Assembly (NCBI GenBank): GCA_965228415.1
Contig: OZ245814.1
Span: 2,914,001 to 2,978,000 of the forward strand
Length of the DNA: 64,000 nucleotides
Reading direction: 5' to 3'
DNA from: Agaribacillus sp965228415
Lineage (GTDB): Bacteria; Bacteroidota; Bacteroidia; Cytophagales; Cyclobacteriaceae
Shown: piece after piece, positions 44,534 to 54,789 of the stretch
How the letters are laid out: every line of letters begins with the position of its first letter
Numbering within the stretch: position 1 is the first letter of the stretch
Position numbers and translations under genes: made by a program
Notes under the pieces: model-generated
The model's database searches: none
Told to the model about the DNA's origin: nothing
The model's input: only the letters and a program-made list of their open reading frames with translations

Positions 44534-45595
44534 TTACCTGAATTTTGGTTTACCGAAAGGACTTCCCAGCACATAGGTCAATTGCAGACTGGTAACCACA
44601 TAAAGATCATTGTCGTTACTATCACCACGCTGACCACCAGGATGATTATCTGAGACAAGAAAATACGAGTTGTTGTCGGCCCCTACATAGCTGGTCCTGC
44701 TTTGATCAAGTATCTGAAGAATATCGCTGTTTCGAGGATCTCCCGAAACGACAGCAATGGGTTCAAAGGCCCTTCCGGATAATGTTCTGGCCAGGTCATT
44801 TTCCAACAATCCATAATCCGGATATTCATTGCTGACATCATCGATATAATCAAAAAATAAGATGCGATAACCCACCTCAAAGGCCAGGTCAAAGTTTTTG
44901 TTCAACTTGAGCCGAACGCCAAACCCGGCGGGGACCGAGAACTGTACCTTGTGATAAGGGTCGACACCACTGGCATCGTTGTTTTGACCTTCGGTTCCCA
45001 GGGGATGCAGTTTAACCCAGTCGCCGGCATCTGCTAACGGATCGCCCTTATAATCCAATTCCGGAACTTTCGCTTCAGGATTATGATGGAAAAGTGCAAA
45101 TCCGGCAAAAATATACGGTGTGAACCTGGCTCTTTTAACATAAAAACCATGGTTGCGGATAAGATCAAATATTACTGTGCCTGATACTTCAAAAATAGTA
45201 TTCCTGAACTGAAGATTTCTCACATATCTATCCCTTGACTCCGGATCATTCAAATCGGCCGACTCAAAATCATCCCCTTTCATAGTGGCCCAATTTAATG
45301 AGCCTCGAAGAAATACCCTTGAACCAACCCGATGATTGGCCAGCAACCCAAAGCCTGAACGGGTGAAAGAAATATCTGTACTGAGATTGCCCGGTCTCGG
45401 CGCCAAATCGCCAAAATAATTAATGGCATTAATACTGATACCAACGGTTGTATAACGTAATTCCTTGTTAAACCTGAAAAGGCGATTGTTTTTCTTGGCT
45501 TGTTTAAAGATATCACTGTTGGCCTGACCTAAGGTATCGTTGTAGCTAAGAAATATTATAATGCCTGCTAAAATTAAATGAATTCTGTTCATCAT
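44534..45595 (-). CDS. PorG-like outer-membrane beta-barrel (DUF6089-type)
   Basis: The 353-residue protein has a signal peptide ending DTLGQA, then the family motif INYFGDLAP and alternating strands through YIFAGFALFHH and VGYRILFFDYIDDVS. These match the DUF6089/PorG-like family of Bacteroidota. PorG is a T9SS outer-membrane component, but DUF6089 paralogues are common, so this copy need not be PorG itself. It is convergent to the BamA-like gene and divergent from the PorV-like gene. Confidence 0.68.
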   Translation of the reverse strand: MMNRIHLILAGIIIFLSYNDTLGQANSDIFKQAKKNNRLFRFNKELRYTTVGISINAINYFGDLAPRPGNLSTDISFTRSGFGLLANHRVGSRVFLRGSLNWATMKGDDFESADLNDPESRDRYVRNLQFRNTIFEVSGTVIFDLIRNHGFYVKRARFTPYIFAGFALFHHNPEAKVPELDYKGDPLADAGDWVKLHPLGTEGQNNDASGVDPYHKVQFSVPAGFGVRLKLNKNFDLAFEVGYRILFFDYIDDVSNEYPDYGLLENDLARTLSGRAFEPIAVVSGDPRNSDILQILDQSRTSYVGADNNSYFLVSDNHPGGQRGDSNDNDLYVVTSLQLTYVLGSPFGKPKFR

Positions 45596-45935
45596 TCCGT
45601 TTTAAAATATCGAAAAACCAAGCCTTCCCGGTTAAGCAAAGATTGAATGCATACTTTCAATCCTCATCTCAGTACTCCCCGCTGCAATATTAAAGGTAAT
45701 TTTAAAAAAAACCGATAAAAAACTACCAATGAGATAGTTAGTAATTGACAATGATAACTCTCTCATCAAAAATTCGGCTAAAAATAGTTCAATTTTATCT
45801 TAATTAATAAGAATAATTTCATTATTCGTTAGCAATTCATAAATATTCGGCTACCTCACCGTGTTACCGGTCTGTTGAATTTAATCCCCGGATTAATTGC
45901 ATCAAACCTGCCTATTTTTTTATATTGTTTTTTTT
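45596..45935. other. Divergent intergenic region between two outer-membrane protein genes
   Basis: This 340-nt A/T-rich region should hold promoters for the divergent PorG-like and PorV-like genes. No good TAnnTTTG/-33 pair was found on either strand. There is no recognised RNA gene or long repeat. Confidence 0.35.
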
Positions 45936-46757
45936 ATGATAATGCGAACATTTTTTTCAGGATGTTTATTAATGACTGTCCTGTGTTCCAAAAGCCAGCC
46001 CTTTAATCATAGCATCAGTGCCAAATCCTCCGGCATGGGCGATGCCGCGGTAGCTTTTAATGATCACTGGTCTGTTTTTAATAATGTAGGCGGAATCAGC
46101 AAGGCTAATTCCGTCGTGGCCTTGTTTTCGATTTATAATAGATTTAATATGCGGGAGTTGAGCTCCGTGAACGCCGCATTGGTATATCCCATGAAAGGCT
46201 TTGCGTGGGGTTTAACCATCAACAGGTTTGGGGGCCAAATCCATCAACAGAACCAGATCGGTATTGCTATTGGAAATACGCTGCAAAATACAAGTCTGGG
46301 AGTAAAAATAAATTACCTGATGTCATCTACAGAGGGCTATGGCAGTCAGGGTTATTTGATCACAGAAGTTGGCAGCATCACTGAGTTATCGCCTTACATC
46401 CGGATAGGTCTGTATGTTTATAACCTGAACCTGGCCAAATTCGCCGAATCGGGAGGAAAGAGACTGCCCATATCCTTCAAATCAGGACTTTCCTACCAAC
46501 CTACCGCCACCTTCGTTCTAAACATTGAAATTGAAAAAACACTTAACCACCAACCCAATACAAAAATTGGCCTGCTCTATCATGTTAAAAAACATATTTA
46601 TCTAACCACAGGCATCCAAACCAATCCCCTGAACTACAATTTCGGTACGGGAATTAACCAAAAAAGGCTCGAAATTGGTTACGCTTTAAGTGGTCATACA
46701 CAATTAGGACTATCCCACCTGCTAAGTATCAGTTATAACTTAAAACCGGAAAAATGA
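45936..46757 (+). CDS. PorV/PorQ-like outer-membrane beta-barrel protein
   Basis: The start at 45936 (or 45942) gives about 273 residues with a signal peptide ending SKSQP. It has the small-residue SSGMGDAAVAFNDHWSVFNNVGG motif near the N-terminus, like the GMG-A-VA-----WN motif of PorV/PorQ/FadL-type barrels, and alternating strands to the end. PorV and PorQ act as T9SS shuttles or outer-membrane binding proteins. The last base pair overlap (ATGA) with the next gene shows translational coupling. The specific role is unknown. Confidence 0.7.
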   Translation: MIMRTFFSGCLLMTVLCSKSQPFNHSISAKSSGMGDAAVAFNDHWSVFNNVGGISKANSVVALFSIYNRFNMRELSSVNAALVYPMKGFAWGLTINRFGGQIHQQNQIGIAIGNTLQNTSLGVKINYLMSSTEGYGSQGYLITEVGSITELSPYIRIGLYVYNLNLAKFAESGGKRLPISFKSGLSYQPTATFVLNIEIEKTLNHQPNTKIGLLYHVKKHIYLTTGIQTNPLNYNFGTGINQKRLEIGYALSGHTQLGLSHLLSISYNLKPEK

Positions 46758-48820
46758 GGGATTTCAGCATTGTGAAATTGATGTTATTATATTTCATCAG
46801 TTTAAATGCCCATGGACAAACAGCACCTATAAAACCTGAAAACAAATATATAAATCAGGAGTCACAAGCTTTTAGCGTCGATGAAGAGCGATATTCCGAA
46901 GAAAGTGCAGAGGCGCTGATCAATCTTAGTGAAAATCCGCTTAACCTGAATCAAGTCACAAGAGAAGAGTTACTGTCCTTATCACTTTTATCCGTATCTC
47001 AGATCAACAATTTTTTTAATTACCTGACAATACATGGTAAATTAATTTCAATTTATGAGTTACAGGCAATTCCGGAATTTGATCTGAATACGATCCGTTC
47101 GATTCGACCATTGGTCACTATACATCCTTCAGACAGGGGTCGTAGCTATCAACCCCTGGGAAAACGAATTTTAAAAGCCGATAATCATTACCTGGTTTTA
47201 CGCCTGAATAAAACGTTAGAGCAAAAATCAGGGTTTGATAAAAACAGCCAGTCAGCATTTGCCGGTTCACCTTACCATTGGCTGGTAAAGTACAGATCCA
47301 GCAAATCAAAAGACTTTAGTCTGGGATTAACCATAGAGAAGGATCCCGGGGAAAAATTTTCCTGGCAGCCTGAAAATCATCAATACGGCCCCGATTTTTT
47401 GTCATTTCACTTTACGCTAAGAAATCAGGGCAACTTGAAAAATTTAACAATTGGTGATTACAAACTTCAATTTGGCCAGGGGGCATTGTTTGCGGCCGGT
47501 TTTTATCCTGGCAAAGGATTGGAGACTATTACCTCCATCAGACGCAGCGACCTTGGGATCATGCCATATACCTCTACCTCCGAAAACGGTTTTCTACGAG
47601 GGATAGCCGCTACTTATCAAATCGGTCGCTTTTCTCTGACGCCCTTTTTCTCCGGCAAAAGAATTGATGCCAATCTGACTTTTGACTCTTTGCGTTTGAC
47701 TCATTTAATCAGTAGCATTCCGGAAAGCGGGTTACACCGAACCCCCACTGAGATAAACCGACTAAAATCGGTAAAAGAGCATTTGGCTGGCATCAACATC
47801 GGTTATCTGGGTAAAGATAAAAATTTAAGGATCGGGCAGATGGTGAGCCTGCATCAATACAACCTGGCCCTGATTGAATCAAACCAACTTTACAAAAAAT
47901 TTTTACCAAAAAACAATCGGAACATATACTTAGGTCATAGCTTCAGCTATAACTGGCAAAACTTTTATTTTTTTGGTGAGAGTGTTTTTGCAAGTAGGGG
48001 GGGTTACGCATTGGTGTTAGGAGCCCTGGGACATTTTACCCAAAAGATCCAGCTTTCCCTGTTATTCAGGAAATACCATGCCAGGTTTTATGCGCCCTAT
48101 GGAGGCGCCTTCTCGGAAAATACTGCAAACAACAATGAAACCGGAATTTATTGGGGGCTAAAGCTGCTACCGATAAGAAATCTAAACATAACCGCCTTTA
48201 TGGATATCTTCCAATTTCCCTGGTTAAAATTTGGAGTGGATCGTCCTTCTGTCGGCTGTGAATACCTAATAGCCTTTGCTTATGGTATAACCAGACATAC
48301 CAAAATTTCAGCACTTCTGAGACAAGAAAAGAAAGACACTAATTTTCGGGAAGGATCAGACAACCTGAACCGCATTGTGATTAAACGAAGAGTCAATTAT
48401 CAACTTCGTTTTGATCATAACATCTCTCAGCAGGTGGGTATAAAAACCAACCTGCAATGGAGCAGTTTTGAAAAGGCCGGAAAAAGGAGTAATGGTTTTT
48501 CAGTTAGCCAGGATCTGAATTTCAATTGGCGTGGTTTTAGGATAAGTAATCGAATCATGTTGTTTGAGACGGAAGACTTTGATAATCGCCACTACAGATA
48601 TGAGAGAGATCTGTTGTACGCCTTATCCATCCCAGCCTTTTCAGGTAACGGGTATCGCTACTATACCATGTTTCAGGCCAAAATCATTCCCAATTTGTCT
48701 TGCTGGATCAGGTTGGCAAGGACTATTTATTTCGACCGGCCGGTAATCGGATCAGGGCCGGATCGGATTAGTGCAGATCATAAAACGGAAATAAGGTGCC
48801 AGGTGAAATATGCTTTTTAG
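46754..48820 (+). CDS. Helix-hairpin-helix protein fused to an outer-membrane beta-barrel-like region
   Basis: This 688-residue protein has a signal peptide ending AHGQ. Residues about 55-125 carry two ComEA/HHH-like motifs (NPLNLNQVTREELLSLSLLS and IHGKLISIYELQAIPEFD). The rest (residues about 140-688) has strand-rich, aromatic-alternating sequence and ends in CQVKYAF, typical of an outer-membrane barrel. HHH motifs bind DNA or other partners, so a barrel that touches DNA or a scaffold is possible. It overlaps the PorV-like gene by ATGA. Family members are known in Bacteroidota but not, to my knowledge, characterised. Confidence 0.75.
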   Translation: MRDFSIVKLMLLYFISLNAHGQTAPIKPENKYINQESQAFSVDEERYSEESAEALINLSENPLNLNQVTREELLSLSLLSVSQINNFFNYLTIHGKLISIYELQAIPEFDLNTIRSIRPLVTIHPSDRGRSYQPLGKRILKADNHYLVLRLNKTLEQKSGFDKNSQSAFAGSPYHWLVKYRSSKSKDFSLGLTIEKDPGEKFSWQPENHQYGPDFLSFHFTLRNQGNLKNLTIGDYKLQFGQGALFAAGFYPGKGLETITSIRRSDLGIMPYTSTSENGFLRGIAATYQIGRFSLTPFFSGKRIDANLTFDSLRLTHLISSIPESGLHRTPTEINRLKSVKEHLAGINIGYLGKDKNLRIGQMVSLHQYNLALIESNQLYKKFLPKNNRNIYLGHSFSYNWQNFYFFGESVFASRGGYALVLGALGHFTQKIQLSLLFRKYHARFYAPYGGAFSENTANNNETGIYWGLKLLPIRNLNITAFMDIFQFPWLKFGVDRPSVGCEYLIAFAYGITRHTKISALLRQEKKDTNFREGSDNLNRIVIKRRVNYQLRFDHNISQQVGIKTNLQWSSFEKAGKRSNGFSVSQDLNFNWRGFRISNRIMLFETEDFDNRHYRYERDLLYALSIPAFSGNGYRYYTMFQAKIIPNLSCWIRLARTIYFDRPVIGSGPDRISADHKTEIRCQVKYAF

Positions 48821-48875
48821 TTCCTGGCCGATCTTCGATTTGATGGTTTTCGTTGGGTCTGACCGTTGACAAGGA

Positions 48876-50129
48876 TTAGGCCTTTACCAATTCAAATATG
48901 GTGATCTCGGGCTCAATGCCGATCCTTCCCGGAAAACCTAAAAATCCAAATCCCCGGTTTACATACAAATACTGATTCTCTTTTTGGTAGAGGTCAGCCC
49001 ATTGCTTATAAAGGTATTGTGAAGGACTCCACCTGAAATTAGTGGTTTCGATGCCAAATTGAAAGCCATGGGTATGACCGGCAAACATCACATCGATATC
49101 CTGGAAATTGGGTCTGACCTGTGCGTCCCAATGGCTTGGGTCATGCGACAACAACAATTTAACCGCAGCTTCCCCTGTTCCTGTGTTGGCTAGTGCCAGA
49201 TCACCATATTTAGGAAACCTACCGGTTCCCCAGTTCTCAACACCGACAATGGCCAGCTTTTCCCCACGCAACTCCAGCATATGGTTTTTATTATTCAATA
49301 AATTCCATCCCAGAAGTTTATGGGCGAGATGCATGTCTTTTAAATTTTGTGCTTTTGCTTTTTCGCTGGACCATGATCTGTAGTTGCCATAGTCATGGTT
49401 ACCCAACGTTGAATATACACCCAGTGGTGCCTTTACCTTTTTGAAGATATCGACATAGGCGTTTACTTCCTTTGTCTCATTATTTACCAGATCGCCGGTA
49501 AAAAAAACCAAATCCGTTTTTTGCTTCGCCAGCAGCTCTACCCCTCCGATCACTGATTTTCGATCAAAAAAACTACCGGAATGTATATCGGAAATCTGCC
49601 CAATGCGGATACCATGAAAGGAATCCGGCAGATTGGGCAGATTTATTTTTTTAAAAACTATGCGATAATTATGAACCCCATTGATGATGCCAAAGCTCAG
49701 TGTCGTAAAAGGCAAGGCAGCAGTTGCCACGGCAGCTTTTTTAATAAACTCCCCTCTGGTCATCCCCGACTGAGTACCCTGGTCCTTGGGAATGCTTATC
49801 CGCTTACTATTGAAAAAGAAATTTTGTATCCACTCAATAATATCTCCAAGAAAGGTAATGATCATAATAATCCCCTTGGAAAAATAGCTCACAAACAAGA
49901 AGGCCATCAACAATGAGCGCTGGTGAAAGCTCAACAAAGACGTGCCTGTAAAATGAAAAACAAAAAGACCAACAATAGAAAATAAGGTGATTAGCCAAAA
50001 AACCACCGCAAAGATCCTTAAAAATCGCGCGGAGCGATTTTTAAAGAAAATCTTTATGGCACTATGAGCATAGAGATCGATTACTATTAAAATAATCGCC
50101 AAAATTGGAATCACCAGTAACTTGTTCAT
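48876..50129 (-). CDS. Membrane-anchored metallophosphoesterase
   Basis: The 417-residue protein has three or four N-terminal membrane spans (residues 1-110) and a short TRGEFIKKAAVATAAL signal-like segment, then a calcineurin-type phosphoesterase domain with SDIHSG, GDLVNN, GNHDYG, SHDP and GHTHG metal motifs, all intact. YkuE-like relatives act on phospholipids or nucleotide derivatives. The membrane topology places the catalytic domain outside the cytoplasm. It is the last minus-strand gene before the efflux operon, 46 nt from the pump gene stop. Confidence 0.9.
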   Translation of the reverse strand: MNKLLVIPILAIILIVIDLYAHSAIKIFFKNRSARFLRIFAVVFWLITLFSIVGLFVFHFTGTSLLSFHQRSLLMAFLFVSYFSKGIIMIITFLGDIIEWIQNFFFNSKRISIPKDQGTQSGMTRGEFIKKAAVATAALPFTTLSFGIINGVHNYRIVFKKINLPNLPDSFHGIRIGQISDIHSGSFFDRKSVIGGVELLAKQKTDLVFFTGDLVNNETKEVNAYVDIFKKVKAPLGVYSTLGNHDYGNYRSWSSEKAKAQNLKDMHLAHKLLGWNLLNNKNHMLELRGEKLAIVGVENWGTGRFPKYGDLALANTGTGEAAVKLLLSHDPSHWDAQVRPNFQDIDVMFAGHTHGFQFGIETTNFRWSPSQYLYKQWADLYQKENQYLYVNRGFGFLGFPGRIGIEPEITIFELVKA

Positions 50130-50175
50130 AATCTAATGCAACTATGTCATGTAATGACAAATTTACCGATTTTGA

Positions 50176-53100
50176 CTAACTCACGCCCAGTTTACGGTTT
50201 ATTTTGGCAAAGAATTGGTACATAACCGGCACGATAATCAATGTTAGAAAGGTTGCAAAAGTCAATCCAAAAATGATGGTCCAGGACATAGGTCCCCAAA
50301 AAACAACATTATCACCTCCTAAATAGAAATCGGCGTCATAGGTAGTAAAGAATTTAACAAAATCAATATTAATACCTACTGCCAGGGGAATAAGTCCTAA
50401 TATGGTGGTGATGGCCGTTAGCAATACCGGTCTCAGCCTTGTCTTACCCGCTTCTGCTATTGCTTCATTAATATATTTAAATTCCAGTCTTTTCACGCCT
50501 TGATGAACCTGCTTCCTCTTCCTGATCAATTCAATAAAATCTATCAATACGATCGCATTGTTTACCACAACCCCCGCCAACGAAATGATGCCGATCATCG
50601 TCATGATAACAACAAACTCCATGTTGAAGATAAACAGTCCCAAAAACACACCAACAGTACTCAATCCTACTGAAGACATAATGATAACCGGTGTGGTACC
50701 TTTGTTAAACTGCGCAACGATTATCAGGAAAATTATAAAAACCGCCAGGATCAAGGCCTGAGATAAGAAAGCCATTTCCTCTTTTTGCTTTTCCTGCTCT
50801 CCGCCAAATTTATATTCATATCCGAAAGGCATGGAATAATCTGCCAGCAGGGTCTGAATATCCTCATTGATCTGCGTAGGATTATAACCACCCACTACAT
50901 TTGAATATATGGTAATTACCCGATCCAGGTCCTTCCTTTTAACCGAACCATAGGTTGAGCTTAATTCTATGTCAGCCACGGAAGAAATCGGCACCTGCAT
51001 CATGCGGCCATTTACCTGATTCCTGAAGGTAATGTTTTTATTCCTCAGCGCTTCCAGGTCATACCGGTAGGCATCGTCGAGTCGCAATTGTATTTCATAG
51101 TCATCCTCCCCCTGCTTAAATTTAGATATCTCCTTGCCAAATAAGGAAGTTCTCACCTCTCCGGCAATAGACGAAGTTGACAATCCAAATCTTCTGGCCT
51201 TCTCCCTGTCAATATTGATAAGCAGTTCCGGCTTTCCGGTTTGCAAATCACTTTGTAGTTTTTCGATGCCTTGAATACCTGATTGGTTGATCACATTTTT
51301 CATATCTTCCACAATTTCAATCAGTGTAGCCAGGTTCTCGCCGGAGACTTCAATGTTAACCGGCTTACCAGCCGGAGGACCGGCAGCATCTTTATCCACC
51401 GTGATACTTACGCCCGGGTAGCCGGCAATAGCGGCCCGTATCTCTTCCATAACATCCCTGGTATTAATGCCGTCACGATCTTTAAATTCTACAAAATTGA
51501 CCGTAATCCGCGCTTTATTTGGCGTATCGGACTGTCCAAAAGCTGACGGGTCGTTGGGGTCGGCGGTATCCTGCCCTACTTTTGAAATGACCGACTCTAC
51601 TATTTTATTGTAAGGCTCAACAACATCTAACACCTTACGCTCAATATCCCGGGCAAAAGAATTTGTTTTCTCGATATCCGTACCAATAGGGAATTCGATA
51701 AAAACGTTGACATACTTGGGCATATTTTCCGGGAAAAAGAGAACTTTTGGCGGTTTCACCACATTGAGAGCAATGGACAAAATCATGAGCAATATCGTAC
51801 CCCAGAAAAACAGCCATGGGCGGTATCCCGCCAGCGCAAATTGCAATACACGTGAGTATTTATTTTCAAGCCAGGGTAAAAACCCTCTTTGAAAACGACG
51901 GCTGGCCGGAATCAGAACATATACGTTAAGTATGACTAACAGTCCAAATATGATGGCCAGATTCCCTAAAGCCGTAGCACCCATTACAAGAAATAATACG
52001 CCAATGACAATGCTGATAAGTATCATTTTCCATATCTTGGTATGATTGGTCTTTTCTCCTTTGTCAATACGCATAAAGGTGGAAATCAAAACGGGATTGA
52101 TTACCAACGCCACAAATAAAGAGGAAGCCAGGGTAATGATAACACCAATAGGTAAGTATTTCATAAATTCTCCCATCAACCCAGGCCATAGAGCCAGTGG
52201 AATAAAAGCAGCCAGGGTGGTAGCCGTTGATGTAATGATTGGCCATGCCACCTCTCCTACTCCTTCTTTGGTCGCTTCCCATGGGCTAAGGCCTGACTCC
52301 ATCAAACGGTAGACGTTCTCAACAATCACAATACCATTATCAACCAACATACCCAAAGCTAAGATCAAGGCAAACAAAATCATCATATTTACCGTAATGC
52401 CCAGTGCTCCCAGGACCAAGAAACAAATAAACATAGACACGGGGATAGCTATTCCAACAAACAGGGCGTTCCTGGTACCAAGGAAAAACAGCAGTACGAG
52501 CACTACCAAAATGACGCCCGAGATAATATTATTTTCCAGGCTGTTCACCAAATTTCTGGTCATTTCACTTTGGTCGTTGGTGATGGATATCTCCAACCCT
52601 TCGGGAAACTGTTGCTTCATTTCGTCCAGCACCGCATTAATCTTATCTGTAGCAATTAACAAATTCTCCCCACTGCCTTTAATCACATCCACTGAAACCA
52701 CAGGTTTTAGTGCCAGTCGCGCATAACTTTCCTTCTCCCGGTAGTCAAATTCTACCTGGGCCACATCTCTGAGATATACAATGTTATTGTCCTCATTTTT
52801 AACGACAATATCCAGCATTTCTGCGGGGTCATCAAACTCTCCCACGACACGAATACCTCTCCTGATATTTCCCTCTTTAATGTTTCCGGCCGAAGAGGTC
52901 ACATTCTCCGCCCGTATTGCATTTTCAATATCTTCAAAATTTACCAATCGGGCATCCATCAGATAGGGGTCTGCCATAATCTTCACCTCCTTTTCGTCTA
53001 CTCCCCTAACCTCAACCGATGAAATCTCTGATATCTTTTCCAACTCGTCTTGCAAATCCTCAGCATAATCCTCCAGTCGATCCAGGCTGTAATTACCTGA

Positions 53101-53580
53101 AAGGTTAATATTCATAATGGGAAACTCTGAGAAATTCATTTCAAAAACATCCGGATCCTGATCGAGGTCCGTGGGTAATTCCGGCTTGGCCCTGTCAACG
53201 GCATCTTTCACTTTTTGAAGCGCATCCTCGATATCTATATCCGGATCGAATTCGGCAATGATGGTAGAATAATCCTGAACCGAGGTAGATTTTATATTAT
53301 CAATCTCGGAAATCTCATTGATTTCCTTTTCCAACTCCCTGGTCACGAGATTTTCTATATCAACGGGCGAGTTACCTGGATAAGGGGTACCGACGTATAC
53401 CATCGGTTGCTCAACTTCGGGATAACTGTCCTTAGGTAAAGTGACGTAGGAGTTGATACCCATGAATACAATAATAACCAGCAGGATAAACACGGTATTT
53501 TTATTATTCAGGGCCAGCGAGGTCAGCCCGAACTCCTTTTCTACTTTTTTAGATTCAATTTTTTTATGATCTTCTGACAT
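50176..53580 (-). CDS. RND-family efflux pump (HAE1/AcrB-like)
   Basis: The 1134-residue inner-membrane transporter has the RND layout: one N-terminal span, a periplasmic porter domain, six spans, a second porter domain and five more spans. The TM4 motif LGMLVDNGIVIVENV keeps the first charged Asp of the proton relay but has Asn where AcrB has a second Asp, which is common in this subgroup. A short insertion between spans is visible near residues 510-560. It is last in an operon of tetR, tolC, adaptor and pump. Substrate is unknown; drugs, detergents or lipids are plausible. Confidence 0.93.
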   Translation of the reverse strand: MSEDHKKIESKKVEKEFGLTSLALNNKNTVFILLVIIVFMGINSYVTLPKDSYPEVEQPMVYVGTPYPGNSPVDIENLVTRELEKEINEISEIDNIKSTSVQDYSTIIAEFDPDIDIEDALQKVKDAVDRAKPELPTDLDQDPDVFEMNFSEFPIMNINLSGNYSLDRLEDYAEDLQDELEKISEISSVEVRGVDEKEVKIMADPYLMDARLVNFEDIENAIRAENVTSSAGNIKEGNIRRGIRVVGEFDDPAEMLDIVVKNEDNNIVYLRDVAQVEFDYREKESYARLALKPVVSVDVIKGSGENLLIATDKINAVLDEMKQQFPEGLEISITNDQSEMTRNLVNSLENNIISGVILVVLVLLFFLGTRNALFVGIAIPVSMFICFLVLGALGITVNMMILFALILALGMLVDNGIVIVENVYRLMESGLSPWEATKEGVGEVAWPIITSTATTLAAFIPLALWPGLMGEFMKYLPIGVIITLASSLFVALVINPVLISTFMRIDKGEKTNHTKIWKMILISIVIGVLFLVMGATALGNLAIIFGLLVILNVYVLIPASRRFQRGFLPWLENKYSRVLQFALAGYRPWLFFWGTILLMILSIALNVVKPPKVLFFPENMPKYVNVFIEFPIGTDIEKTNSFARDIERKVLDVVEPYNKIVESVISKVGQDTADPNDPSAFGQSDTPNKARITVNFVEFKDRDGINTRDVMEEIRAAIAGYPGVSITVDKDAAGPPAGKPVNIEVSGENLATLIEIVEDMKNVINQSGIQGIEKLQSDLQTGKPELLINIDREKARRFGLSTSSIAGEVRTSLFGKEISKFKQGEDDYEIQLRLDDAYRYDLEALRNKNITFRNQVNGRMMQVPISSVADIELSSTYGSVKRKDLDRVITIYSNVVGGYNPTQINEDIQTLLADYSMPFGYEYKFGGEQEKQKEEMAFLSQALILAVFIIFLIIVAQFNKGTTPVIIMSSVGLSTVGVFLGLFIFNMEFVVIMTMIGIISLAGVVVNNAIVLIDFIELIRKRKQVHQGVKRLEFKYINEAIAEAGKTRLRPVLLTAITTILGLIPLAVGINIDFVKFFTTYDADFYLGGDNVVFWGPMSWTIIFGLTFATFLTLIIVPVMYQFFAKINRKLGVS

Positions 53581-53600
53581 AACTTAAATCTATTAAAATC

Positions 53601-54758
53601 TTATAAATTAGCGGTTTGAGTTGATCGGTCGGCAAATTTCACCTGGATACCATCATTTAAGTCACGGTATCCATCCAATACGATCACATCATTTTCAGCC
53701 AACCCTTTGATGACTTCTGTTTGACCATTCTGGGTTTTGCCAGCTTCAATACTTCTTCTTTTGGCCACTGTGTTGCCATCTTCCTCACCCACTACATACA
53801 AAAATTTTCCTGCAGCGTCTGTAAGAATAATTTCGCTGGGCACAAGTATCGCATTGGCCACCTCGTAATCGGTTAACTTTAAGACAACCACCTGATTGGG
53901 CTTAACCGTAAAATTTGTTTTGCTCAAAGCCGCTTCGATTTTGAAGGTTCTGTTTTCAGGATTGATCACTTCGCCTACGGCCGTAATCTTGCTGATATAG
54001 GTTTTGTCCTGAATCGGGAAGTGCAAAGTTACAGAATCTCCAGCCTCGAAAGCACCAAGAAATCGCTCCGATATGTCTGCTTCCACATACATTGACTTAG
54101 GGCTTACCATTCTCAGCAATGGCAACCCAGGCTGGGCCATTTCCCCAAGTTTGGCGGGCAAATCGTCAACTCTGCCATCAAAGGGCGCTTTTACAATTGA
54201 CTGGCTCAACTGTGAGTTGGTGGTGGCTAACTTCCTTTCCAGTGACTCCTTGTTATTTTTAGCCTCCAGATATTGAATTTCAGTACCGATATTATTTTTC
54301 CAGAGTCTTTCCTGCTTTTCAAAAACCGTGGTTGCCAGTTCCAGCGAAGTTTTTAATTCAGCAATGTTGTTTCGTATAATATCGGCATCCAATGTAAGCA
54401 AAACCTGGCCTTTGGAAACCCTTTGTCCTTCGCGCACCCTGATACTTTCAATTCTACCCATGGTTTCAGCACTTATCATCACATTTTTGCGCGATGCAGC
54501 TGACCCTCTCACGCTTATCTTGTGGACAAATGGAACCAATTCGACTTTTTCAGAGGAAATTAATACTGAATTTTGTACCACGGTAGTAGTATCTAAGGTA
54601 GCAATTTCCTTTTCCAGGTTTGAGATCTTTTCCTGCAATTCAGATAAAGCCGCTTTCGCCTCGGCAAGTTCAGCTTTTTTTGCTTTTAAATCGGTGCCGG
54701 ATTGACAGCCAAACAAAGTAGAAACAACAACGGCTATGATTAAAATATTGTTTTTCAT
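53601..54758 (-). CDS. RND efflux periplasmic adaptor lipoprotein
   Basis: The 385-residue adaptor has a lipobox LFGCQSG (Cys about residue 18), a short coiled coil at residues 25-55, a lipoyl-like half (ISAETMGRIESIRVREGQRV and KAPFDGRVDDLPAKLGEMAQ), a helical hairpin between them and a beta-barrel/MP domain beyond. It links the pump to the outer-membrane factor. It lies between tolC and the pump in one operon, 20 and 31 nt away. Confidence 0.94.
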   Translation of the reverse strand: MKNNILIIAVVVSTLFGCQSGTDLKAKKAELAEAKAALSELQEKISNLEKEIATLDTTTVVQNSVLISSEKVELVPFVHKISVRGSAASRKNVMISAETMGRIESIRVREGQRVSKGQVLLTLDADIIRNNIAELKTSLELATTVFEKQERLWKNNIGTEIQYLEAKNNKESLERKLATTNSQLSQSIVKAPFDGRVDDLPAKLGEMAQPGLPLLRMVSPKSMYVEADISERFLGAFEAGDSVTLHFPIQDKTYISKITAVGEVINPENRTFKIEAALSKTNFTVKPNQVVVLKLTDYEVANAILVPSEIILTDAAGKFLYVVGEEDGNTVAKRRSIEAGKTQNGQTEVIKGLAENDVIVLDGYRDLNDGIQVKFADRSTQTANL

Positions 54759-54789
54759 TGTATCTTCAATTTTAGTAATTGTGATTTTC

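Noticed and set aside
50145..50159. TGTCAT/ATGACA hairpin after the RND pump gene
   Set aside because: Only 6 bp and no T tract, so it is too weak to call a terminator.
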